Positions 7,766-13,595 of a DNA stretch of 13,595 bases are shown in pieces; within the stretch, counting starts at the first letter, position 1, and every line of letters begins with the position of its first letter. Location of the stretch: the NCBI GenBank assembly GCA_021792015.1, contig JAJYVM010000053.1, positions 1 through 13,595 of the forward strand, in the 5' to 3' direction. The notes below the pieces were generated by a model that saw only the letters and a program-made list of their open reading frames with translations, did no database searches and had not been told where the DNA came from. A program made the position numbers and the translations under genes. The stretch comes from Bacillota bacterium (GTDB lineage Bacteria; Bacillota; Sulfobacillia; RBS10-35; JAJYVM01).

Positions 7766-8602
7766 ATGGACGCGGCCGTGCGGCGGACGGCAGCCGGCAC
7801 GCCCTACCTGCGGGAGCCCGGGGTGGTGCTGCTGTCGAGGCCGGCCACGGATGTGGCGGGCTTGGTCCCGTTTCTCAGCGGTCTCAGCGACGAGTTCGCG
7901 GGCTATGTGAGCGATCCGACCCCGCTGCCGGCGGGCACGCTGCTGTGCAAGGTCGCCGGTCAGATCTGCTACGAGTCGTTTGGGCCGAAGCGGACGAAAA
8001 ACCGCGGGGCCGAGCGGTATTTCGCCAACATCATGGAGCAGGGCCACGGCAGCGTCCTGGAGCACGCCAACTACACGGTGTTGCTTTACGGCGTCAGCCG
8101 CTCGCTGACCCACGAGCTCGTGCGTCATCGGCACCTGTGCTTTTCGCAGGTCAGCCAGCGCTACGTGAGTGTGGCACGCTTCGTGGAGCGGTCCGAGTTC
8201 CAGGCCGATCCCGACCTCCACGCGGCGTTCGAGGCGCGGATCGACACCGCCGCGCGGCAGTACGCCGAGCTGACGGAGGCCCTGCGGGCGCGGCGGGCCG
8301 CCGATGGGGGGGCTTTCGCCACGATGGCGCCTCGCGACCAGCGCAAGGCCGTCCAGCAGGCGGCGCGCGCGCTGCTGCCCAACGAGACGGAGGCGCCGAT
8401 CGTGGTGACGGGCAACGTGCGCGCGTGGCGTCACGTCATCGCCATGCGCACCAGCCCGCACGCGGAGTCCGAGATCCGGCGGTGCATGCACCGCGTGTGG
8501 CAGGTGCTGGCCGCGGAGGAGCCCATCCTCTTCGGGGACTATGCAGAGCAGCCGCTGCCGGACGGGACGACCGCGCTGTCCACCCCGTATCCGAAGGTGT
8601 GA
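7766..8602 (+). CDS. thyX: FAD-dependent thymidylate synthase ThyX
   Basis: This enzyme makes dTMP from dUMP using methylenetetrahydrofolate, with FAD and NADPH supplying the reducing power. The 278-residue protein contains the diagnostic RHR-x7-S motif: RHR at 120-122 and Ser130, within RHRHLCFSQVSQRYV, a version close to the actinobacterial one except for Cys125 where Ser is common. Also typical are HGSVLEHANYT (93-103), LPNETE and the TGNVRAWRH block, where substrate and flavin bind. The ATG lies 2 bases after the S9 peptidase stop and has no good Shine-Dalgarno site, so translation is probably coupled to that gene. Its stop is 5 bases from the ATP-grasp start. ThyX replaces ThyA in many bacteria; whether thyA is also present cannot be seen here. 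Confidence 0.97.
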   Translation: MDAAVRRTAAGTPYLREPGVVLLSRPATDVAGLVPFLSGLSDEFAGYVSDPTPLPAGTLLCKVAGQICYESFGPKRTKNRGAERYFANIMEQGHGSVLEHANYTVLLYGVSRSLTHELVRHRHLCFSQVSQRYVSVARFVERSEFQADPDLHAAFEARIDTAARQYAELTEALRARRAADGGAFATMAPRDQRKAVQQAARALLPNETEAPIVVTGNVRAWRHVIAMRTSPHAESEIRRCMHRVWQVLAAEEPILFGDYAEQPLPDGTTALSTPYPKV

Positions 8603-8607
8603 CGCCA

Positions 8608-9582
8608 ATGGCCACGGTCGCCGTGGTGTACTCGGGAGACGACGAGGCGCGGCAGCGGGCGGCGGCGGGTGAGCCCCGCTATGCGGCCGTGCTGGCCGAG
8701 CTGCGCCGCCAGGGTGCGGAGGCCATGCCCGTCGTGTACGCGGATGAGGTGGCGGACGAGGTCCGCCGCCAGCTGCGGGGGGTCGGCGCCGCGATCGTGT
8801 GGGTCGATCCCATTCATGGCGGGGGGAAGACGCGGTCCGTGCTGGACCCGCTGCTGCGGGATGTGGCGGCGGCCGGCGTGTTCGTCAGCGCGCACCCCGA
8901 TGTGATCCTGCGCATGGGCACGAAGCAGGTCCTCTACGACACCCGCGAGATGTCGTGGAGCAGCGGGGACATCCGCCTGTACCGGTCGGCGGAGGAGCTG
9001 CGCGCGGGGCTGCGGATGGTTGCGGGGACGCGCGTCCTCAAGCAGAACCGTGGCAATGGCGGCAACGGGGTGTGGCGGCTCAGCCCGGCCGGCGGCGACC
9101 GCGTGCGGGTTCTGCACGCCCGGCGCGGGAGCCGGGAGCAGGAGATGGCCGTGGGCGACTTCGTGGCGATGTGCGCGCCGTACTTCGCCGGCGACGGCCA
9201 GGTGCTGGATCAGCCCTTCGTGCCGCCGGAGCCGGCGGGCATGGTGCGCTGCTATATGACCCTCGACGAGGTCGTCGGCTTCGGCCACCAGCACGTGACG
9301 GCCCTCACCGGCACCGAGCCGCCACCGCCGGCGCCGCGGCTCTACTACCCCCCGGAGCAGCCGGAGTTTCAGGACCTGAAGGCGCGCCTGGAGAGGGAAT
9401 GGCTGCCGCGGCTGCGGGCCGTGCTGGGGCTCGATGCCGAGGCGCTGCCCGTGATCTGGGACGCCGATTTCCTGCCCGGCCCGGTGCTGTGCGAGATCAA
9501 TGTGAGCTGCGTCTCGCCGTTTCCCGACGCGGCCCTGCCGCGGCTGGTGGCGGCCACGGTGGCGCGGGCCGGCCGGCGGTAA
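8608..9582 (+). CDS. Cj0069-family ATP-grasp protein of unknown function
   Basis: The 324-residue product matches, from memory of the family, the Cj0069-type ATP-grasp proteins. Features are an N-terminal VAVVYSGDDEAR strand and loop, a VWVDPIHGG block (64-72), HPDVILRMGTKQVLYDTR (96-113), the glycine-rich nucleotide loop VLKQNRGNGGNGVW (143-156), DQPFVPPEPAGMVRCY (201-216), RLYYPP, and a C-terminal WDADF and CEINVSCVSPFP (295-306), in which Glu296 and Asn298 fit the metal-binding positions of ATP-grasp enzymes. Members probably join a carboxylate to an amine or thiol through an acyl phosphate, but I know of no defined reaction. ATG 8608 is 5 bases after thyX, with GAAGGTG about 9 bases upstream inside the end of thyX. 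It is the last gene of the tight S9-thyX-ATP-grasp group. Confidence 0.85.
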   Translation: MATVAVVYSGDDEARQRAAAGEPRYAAVLAELRRQGAEAMPVVYADEVADEVRRQLRGVGAAIVWVDPIHGGGKTRSVLDPLLRDVAAAGVFVSAHPDVILRMGTKQVLYDTREMSWSSGDIRLYRSAEELRAGLRMVAGTRVLKQNRGNGGNGVWRLSPAGGDRVRVLHARRGSREQEMAVGDFVAMCAPYFAGDGQVLDQPFVPPEPAGMVRCYMTLDEVVGFGHQHVTALTGTEPPPPAPRLYYPPEQPEFQDLKARLEREWLPRLRAVLGLDAEALPVIWDADFLPGPVLCEINVSCVSPFPDAALPRLVAATVARAGRR

Positions 9583-9671
9583 CGGCGGCGGATCGCCACC
9601 ACGGACGGGCCGAACGCTGGGGCCGGCGCGCGGAGAGTGGGCCATGCCGCACGCCTTGACGGTCGCCGCGG

Positions 9672-9680
9672 TGGTATCCT
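9672..9680 (+). promoter_or_regulatory. Possible extended -10 promoter for a leaderless transcript
   Basis: TGGTATCCT fits the TGnTATnnT extended -10 pattern. Six bases separate it from ATG 9687, the spacing expected if transcription starts at the A of the start codon. This matches the lack of any Shine-Dalgarno site before that gene. A TTGACG at 9656-9661 is only 13 bases upstream, too close for a standard -35. Confidence 0.35.
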
Positions 9681-9686
9681 CTCCCC

Positions 9687-9938
9687 ATGGCCGCATCCTG
9701 GCGCAACTGGCGGGTGGCGCCGCGCGCGGAGCCCGTACCGGGGGGAATCCGCGTCCACGGGCTGCTCTGCGGGGGCTGAGTCGCCCGGGTCTCGCGGGCC
9801 CTGGCAGGGTCCGCCTACGATCCGGCCACCGACACCTTCGCCGTCCGCGGCGAGGCGCGCCACCTCGTCCACCGTGTGGAGTCCACGGTCATCCTGCCGC
9901 GGCTGCGCCGCTTCCTCGCGCGGCGCTTCGGAGGTTGA
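9687..9938 (+). CDS. HMA-like small protein with in-frame UGA in its CxxC motif (candidate selenoprotein, or nonsense mutant)
   Basis: Reading from ATG 9687, 30 codons lead to TGA at 9777-9779. The same frame then continues for 52 codons to TGA 9936-9938. Third-position GC is about 90% on both sides of the UGA, as in neighbouring genes, so both parts look coding. The translation around the UGA, GIRVHGLLCGG-x-VARVSRALAG, mirrors the heavy-metal-associated (HMA) start GM.C..C..RVe.AL, with UGA exactly where the second cysteine belongs. A DPATDTFAVRG strand pair and a long basic amphipathic helix follow. The domain is shorter than usual between helix 1 and the next strands. A hairpin 23 nt after the UGA has the form expected of a bacterial SECIS. 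An in-frame stop at 9657 and no other usual start codon fix the start. No Shine-Dalgarno site is seen, so it is perhaps leaderless. Alternatives are a Cys-to-stop mutation or a sequence error. Confidence 0.5.
9794..9814 (+). promoter_or_regulatory. SECIS-like hairpin downstream of the in-frame UGA
   Basis: GCGGGCCCT (9794-9802) pairs with AGGGTCCGC (9806-9814) over nine positions, including one G-U, leaving a GGC loop at 9803-9805. Between the UGA and the loop are 23 nucleotides, close to the 18 in E. coli fdhF, and the loop begins with G as bacterial SECIS loops do. In GC-rich DNA such hairpins also arise by chance, so this supports selenocysteine insertion only together with the coding evidence. 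Confidence 0.35.
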
Positions 9939-10011
9939 GCCGGGCGCGGCGGAGCCCATGTTTGGCCGCCGGAACCCGTGGCGATACTCGACGCCAAAGG
10001 GGGAAAGCCCG

Positions 10012-10155
10012 ATGGAAGAGTATCGGCCCGCGGATCTCTCGCCCGATGCGCTGGCAGCCGTCCGACGGCTGGAGCGGGAGCTTGGGGTGACCCTGGTCGC
10101 CTACCAGCCTGCCGCCGAGGGGCCCCGGCCGGAGCCGCACCACGCATCTCGCTGA
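10012..10155 (+). CDS. Small hypothetical protein, 47 residues
   Basis: This is a short frame with a convincing ribosome binding site (AAGGGGGAAAG, 5-14 bases before ATG 10012). The product begins MEEYRPADLSPDALAAVRRL and continues as an amphipathic helix, then ELGVTLVAYQP and a polar proline-rich tail. The helix plus short hydrophobic strand resembles small conserved proteins I associate with Gram-positive genomes, but I cannot name a family. An in-frame ATG at 9958 with GGAG close upstream would add 18 basic residues and is less likely. It sits 73 bases after the HMA-like gene and 51 bases before the dacF-like gene. No function is assigned. Confidence 0.6.
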   Translation: MEEYRPADLSPDALAAVRRLERELGVTLVAYQPAAEGPRPEPHHASR

Positions 10156-10206
10156 TCCGCGGCAGGATGTTGGCGGGGCGCGCAGAACGGTGCTGCGTTC
10201 GAAACA

Positions 10207-11346
10207 GTGCACGTGTCTGAAACGGAGGACCCTGCGCTGCGGACCGTGGCCATGGCCCTGGCGGCCTTCGTACTTGTCAGCCTCGCAGCGCTGCCGGCCG
10301 CGGCGGCTGGTAGCGCTGCACCACCCATTCCGCTGCTCCACGGCAAGGCCGCGGTTGTCTACGACGCCACGTCGGGCAAGTTCCTGTACTCACAAAACGG
10401 CAGCGCCGAGCTGCCGATGGCCAGCCTGACCAAGATGATGACGGCCTTTGTCGCCCTGCGGGATTGGCACGACAACATGTCGCGCAAGATGGTGGTGCCC
10501 AAGCAGGTCAGCCAGGTCTACGGCACGATGATCTACCTTCAGCCGGGCGAGGTCTACACGTTCAAGCAACTCATGCTGGCGATGCTGCTCGACTCGGCCA
10601 ACGACGCCGCCGTGGCCATCGCCGTCAACGTCGGGGGCAGCCAGAAGGCGTTCGTGGCCCAGATGAACCAGGACGCGCGCCTGCTCGGTCTCACCCACAC
10701 CCACTTCGTCAATGTCGACGGGCTGGATGCCCCGGGGCACTACAGCTCGGCCCGCGACCTGGCCCTGCTCGGGGCGGCGGACATGACCGACCCGGTCTTC
10801 CGCCAGATCGTGGACACGCGCCATGCCACCATCCCCTGGCCCGCCAAGCACTCCGTGCGCCAGCTCTACAACATCAACGAGATGCTGACGATCTTCCCTG
10901 GGGCCGATGGCATCAAGACCGGGTACACGACGAACGCCCTGAACTGCGTGGTCGCCTCCGCCAACAAGGGCGGCCACGAGGTGATCGCGGTCGTCATGGG
11001 GGAGACTCGTTACACGGTCTGGCAGGACGAGTCGGCCCTCCTGGCCTGGGGCCTGAAGGCGGCCCAGGCGGACCCGCTGCTGCCGCCGCCGCCGACCCTG
11101 CCCATGGTGTTCCGGCTGCCGGCCGCCCAGGTGGCATCGCTGCACGCCGTGCCCCGGTCCGGGCCGGGCGGCGCGCCCTGGGCCCTGGTCGCGGGCGTCG
11201 CGGGCGTCGGGGGCGTCGCCGCGGCGATCCAGCGCAACCGGCGGCCACGCCGCTGGCGCTGGCGGGGGTTCGGCGGTGGCCGGAGGATGCCGCGCATGCC
11301 GCGCATGAGGCCCATCCCGTACTCGCACATCGCCCGCGACGACTGA
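10207..11346 (+). CDS. dacF: D-alanyl-D-alanine carboxypeptidase (peptidase S11, DacF/PBP5 type) with C-terminal membrane anchor
   Basis: This penicillin-binding protein trims the terminal D-alanine from peptidoglycan stem peptides outside the membrane. The active-site motifs are intact and correctly spaced: SLTK (Ser73 nucleophile, Lys76), SAN (130-132) and KTG (237-239). A hydrophobic signal segment spans about residues 15-34, ending in an Ala-rich cleavage site. The catalytic domain ends near residue 280. The usual PBP5 C-terminal domain is not evident. Instead a proline-rich linker leads to a hydrophobic helix (APWALVAGVAGVGGVAAAI) and an arginine-rich tail containing MPRMPRMR, suggesting a single membrane anchor with a basic cytoplasmic end. 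The start is uncertain: GTG 10207 is given, GTG 10246 and ATG 10252 are in frame, and the only good Shine-Dalgarno site (GGAGG, 10224-10228) is spaced for a CTG at 10237. The enzyme call is sure; the dacF symbol is by family resemblance. Confidence 0.93.
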   Translation: MHVSETEDPALRTVAMALAAFVLVSLAALPAAAAGSAAPPIPLLHGKAAVVYDATSGKFLYSQNGSAELPMASLTKMMTAFVALRDWHDNMSRKMVVPKQVSQVYGTMIYLQPGEVYTFKQLMLAMLLDSANDAAVAIAVNVGGSQKAFVAQMNQDARLLGLTHTHFVNVDGLDAPGHYSSARDLALLGAADMTDPVFRQIVDTRHATIPWPAKHSVRQLYNINEMLTIFPGADGIKTGYTTNALNCVVASANKGGHEVIAVVMGETRYTVWQDESALLAWGLKAAQADPLLPPPPTLPMVFRLPAAQVASLHAVPRSGPGGAPWALVAGVAGVGGVAAAIQRNRRPRRWRWRGFGGGRRMPRMPRMRPIPYSHIARDD

Positions 11347-11585
11347 GGCCCAGTCGGGCGGGACCGCGATCGCGCAGCTGCCGGAACGCGATCCAATCGC
11401 CGTGCCGGCAGTGAAGGCGCCCGCTTGCCGGGGGGCTCCGGCCGCGGCCACATCCGCCCCCACGGCCAGCCGCGCTCACACCCGGCCCTTGCGGGCTCGG
11501 CGCGGTCCGGTGCCCACGCCCGCGCTCCCGCGGCTGCGGACAGCCATTGGGCTTCCCCCTGACGTCGTCCACCCCCCCGGCGCGC
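11347..11585. other. Non-coding stretch between convergent genes
   Basis: I see no convincing gene here. The open frames through it are proline/arginine/alanine-rich shadows without a ribosome binding site. A loose inverted repeat (CTGCCGG near 11380 and CCGGCAG near 11405) is the only structure noticed, with no T-run, so a terminator for the dacF-like gene is not evident. Confidence 0.45.
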
Positions 11586-11619
11586 AAAAAGCCGGCCGCC
11601 GGGCAACCCGGCGGCCGGC
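11586..11619 (-). terminator. Rho-independent terminator of the Asp-box protein gene
   Basis: A perfect 13-bp GC stem (11591-11603 with 11607-11619) closes a 3-base loop and is followed on the minus strand by five T (11590-11586). It lies 24 bases beyond the stop codon of the minus-strand gene. On the plus strand no T-run follows the stem, so it probably works in one direction only. Confidence 0.88.
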
Positions 11620-11643
11620 CGCGGCGCTTGGCGGGGCAGCGCC

Positions 11644-13595
11644 CTACGCCGGCGTGATCGGAGGCAGGTCGAGCTCGCGCACGTACGCGCCGAAGGCGCG
11701 CACCTCCTGGCTCAGGATCCCCTCCAGCTTGTCGAGCTGGCGGTCGGTCTCCTCGGCCACCTCGCCGAAGGCCTGATAAGTCTGCCGCGTGGGCGCGAAA
11801 TCGGCCGAGCTGACAACGCCCATGAGGAACGCGACGCGATCATTGAGCTTGGGTCCGAAGTTCAGCGCGTCCTGCGGGCTCTTGCCGGCCGTCTGGATCA
11901 GCTCGGCCTCGACCTCGCCAAGGCGCTGCTTCAGGGCCTCGGCCCGCTCCTGCAGGCCGGCGTTGCCCTTGCCGCGGCCCACCCACTCGTCGGCCTGGCG
12001 GCGGACGGCCCGGATGCGGTTCACGGCCTCGTGGACCTGCGACAGCTTGTCGCGGACCTGCATGTGAAGGTCGAACTGGGCCTGCAGGTCCTCCCGCGAG
12101 CTTGGCACGCGCGGGTCCTTGAGGATTTGAAACGTCTGGCTGTGGGTGCCGCCCGCCACCTCCAGCTCGATGCGGTACTCGCCGGGCAGGGCGACCGGAC
12201 CGCCCGACCAGCGCTCACCGGCGGCGCCACCCTCCAGCTTGACGGCCTCGGGATAGCGCATGTCCCACACGAAGCGGTTGGCGCCGGCTGCGGCGGGAAG
12301 GCTCGCCACATCGTCGGACTTGTCGTTGCTGGAGAAGGTGCGGACGACCTCGCCCCCGGCCTCGCGGATGGTGAGCCTGACCTCGCCCTCGGGCTTGGCC
12401 GGCAGGTGGTAGTGCACGACGACGCCGTTCGGCGGATTCTGGCCCGCGTCCAGGAAGTACGGCTGGCCGTTGGCCGGCTTTCCCTTCATGTAGTGGGAGG
12501 CGCCGGCCGGCAGCTCGATGACGGCGACCGGCTTCTCATAGCCCTGGTCCTTGGGCAGCAGCAGGTGCCCACCGACCTTGAAGCGCACGGCGGCCTGCGG
12601 CTGGAACAGGTGCACGCTCGCCGCGTCGGCGTCCTGGCGCAGCATGGCGGCGGCACCGTCGAGGATCCAGAAGCTGCGCCCGTGCGTGGCGGCCACGAGG
12701 TCTCCGTCCTTGATCTGCAGGTCGTGCACGGCGACCACGGGCAGGTTGAGCCGCAGCGAGCACCAGGAGGCGCCATCGTCGAAGGAGACGTACACCCCGC
12801 CCTCCGACCCGGCAAACAGCAGGCCGCGGCGCACGGGGTCGGCGCGGATCACCCGCGTGTACTCGTGCTCCGGGATACCGCCGGCGATCGCCGTCCAGGT
12901 GCGGCCATAGTCCGATGTCTTCAGCAGGTAGGGGCGGGGGTCGTCCAGCCGGTGGCGACTGGCCGCCAGGTAGGCGCCCCCGGCCTCGAACGGGGACGGC
13001 TCGACGGTGCCCACCCGCGACCACTCGGGCAGCTGCGCCGGGGTGACGTTCTCCCATGTGCGCCCGTCGTCCCTGGACACATGGACAAGACCGTCATCCG
13101 AGCCGGCCCAGAGCACGCCCCGCTGCACCGGCGACTCCGCGAACGCGAAGATGGTGCAGTACACCTCCACGCCCGTGTGGTCCTTGGTGATGGGACCCCC
13201 GGAGGGGGCCTGCTTGTCGGGGTCGTTCCGGGTGAGGTCGGGGCTGATGATCTCCCAGCTGGCGCCCTCGTCCCGGCTGCGGAAGGCCTGGTTGCCGCAC
13301 ATGTAAAGCACGCTGGGGTCGTGCGGGGAGAGGGCGACCGGCGAGGTCCACTGGAAGCGGTACTTGTATTCGCGCGCCGCCATCCCGGCCGTGCGCGCGG
13401 GCCAGGGCGACACGTCCCGCTTCTGGCGCAGGGCGTGGTCGTAGCGGGTCAGGCGGCCGCCCTCGCCACCGCCGGAGCTGCTGGCGAAGATCACGCCGGT
13501 GTCGGGCCGGACGGCGATCGAGGCGCTCTCGGCGCCACCAAAGTCGAACCACTCGCGGTCGAAGATGCCCGACATCTCCGAACGGCTGGGCACCG
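11644..13595 (-). CDS. Large Asp-box (BNR/VPS10-like) beta-propeller protein, C-terminal part (partial at right window edge)
   Basis: About 650 C-terminal residues are visible, and the frame is open to the window edge. Four Asp-box motifs of the form SxDxGxTW appear: SRDEGASW, SRDDGRTW, TSDYGRTW and SFDDGASW, at about residues 106, 173, 227 and 270 of the visible part. The propeller closes with ATHGRSFWILD (302-312). Next comes a beta-rich segment with FVWDMRYPEA and a GEYRIELEVAGG strand, then a helical, probably coiled-coil region from about residue 500 to the end. This layout matches roughly 1000-residue proteins annotated as glycosyl hydrolase, sortilin-like or WD40/YVTN/BNR repeat protein. 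They are usually secreted, and their substrate is unproven. The GTG at 13593 is most likely internal, since such proteins normally carry about 350 more residues ahead. A strong terminator follows the stop codon. The fold call is firm; an enzymatic role is not supported. Confidence 0.88.
   Translation of the reverse strand, partial: VPSRSEMSGIFDREWFDFGGAESASIAVRPDTGVIFASSSGGGEGGRLTRYDHALRQKRDVSPWPARTAGMAAREYKYRFQWTSPVALSPHDPSVLYMCGNQAFRSRDEGASWEIISPDLTRNDPDKQAPSGGPITKDHTGVEVYCTIFAFAESPVQRGVLWAGSDDGLVHVSRDDGRTWENVTPAQLPEWSRVGTVEPSPFEAGGAYLAASRHRLDDPRPYLLKTSDYGRTWTAIAGGIPEHEYTRVIRADPVRRGLLFAGSEGGVYVSFDDGASWCSLRLNLPVVAVHDLQIKDGDLVAATHGRSFWILDGAAAMLRQDADAASVHLFQPQAAVRFKVGGHLLLPKDQGYEKPVAVIELPAGASHYMKGKPANGQPYFLDAGQNPPNGVVVHYHLPAKPEGEVRLTIREAGGEVVRTFSSNDKSDDVASLPAAAGANRFVWDMRYPEAVKLEGGAAGERWSGGPVALPGEYRIELEVAGGTHSQTFQILKDPRVPSSREDLQAQFDLHMQVRDKLSQVHEAVNRIRAVRRQADEWVGRGKGNAGLQERAEALKQRLGEVEAELIQTAGKSPQDALNFGPKLNDRVAFLMGVVSSADFAPTRQTYQAFGEVAEETDRQLDKLEGILSQEVRAFGAYVRELDLPPITPA

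Noticed and set aside
9656..9680. TTGACG with TATCCT as a standard -35/-10 promoter
   Set aside because: The spacer is 13 bases, well short of the usual 16-18. Only the extended -10 reading was kept.
9783..9799. Small hairpin with GGUCU loop as the SECIS element
   Set aside because: The loop matches E. coli fdhF, but it begins only 8 nt after the UGA, too close for known bacterial SECIS elements. The hairpin at 9794-9814 is better placed.
11402..11776. A 124-codon plus-strand frame after the dacF-like gene
   Set aside because: It is low-complexity Pro/Ala/Arg sequence without a ribosome site. It runs through the terminator hairpin and into the antisense of the Asp-box gene.

Overview
The window is very GC-rich, with a strong preference for G or C at third codon positions. 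It carries an ordinary chromosomal assortment of genes, with no transposase, integrase, tRNA, rRNA or CRISPR array. A VanW-domain protein, a class A-type D,D-carboxypeptidase, ThyX, PanD, a Cj0069-type ATP-grasp protein and S9 peptidases together fit a high-GC Gram-positive lineage, perhaps a deep Bacillota group such as the Symbiobacterium/Thermaerobacter relatives. That placement is inferred from gene content only. Chloroflexota or Actinomycetota cannot be excluded.

Layout. At the left edge, on the minus strand, is the N-terminal propeller half of an S9 peptidase (1-1241), cut by the window end. Divergent from it are a membrane-anchored VanW-domain protein (1367-2323), an EamA/DMT transporter (2438-3319) and a DUF2461-like protein with a ribbon-helix-helix-like C-terminus (3347-4159). 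That gene converges on and overlaps panD (4137-4535, minus). Then comes an HtrA-fold protein with a PDZ domain (4728-5648) whose whole catalytic triad has been replaced. A complete second S9 peptidase (5808-7763), thyX (7766-8602) and a Cj0069-family ATP-grasp gene (8608-9582) are packed 2 and 5 bases apart and look like one operon.

Between 9583 and 10206 lie two small genes. The first (9687-9938) reads as an HMA-like small protein whose metal-binding CxxC is C-G-G-UGA. Coding character continues for 52 codons past the in-frame UGA, and a 9-bp hairpin with a GGC loop sits 23 nt downstream. This is either an unrecognised selenoprotein or a single-base nonsense mutant. The second (10012-10155) encodes a 47-residue protein with a clear Shine-Dalgarno site. 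A dacF-like D,D-carboxypeptidase (10207-11346) with an unusual membrane-anchor and arginine-rich tail follows. After a non-coding stretch holding a strong minus-strand terminator, the window ends in the C-terminal two-thirds of a large Asp-box (BNR/VPS10-like) beta-propeller protein on the minus strand (11644-13595).

How the genes work together. VanW and DacF point to the cell envelope, PanD supplies beta-alanine for coenzyme A, and ThyX makes dTMP. The S9 peptidases probably degrade peptides. Apart from the S9-thyX-ATP-grasp unit there is no obvious shared pathway. The two observations most worth checking are the UGA-containing HMA-like gene and the catalytically dead HtrA-like protein.
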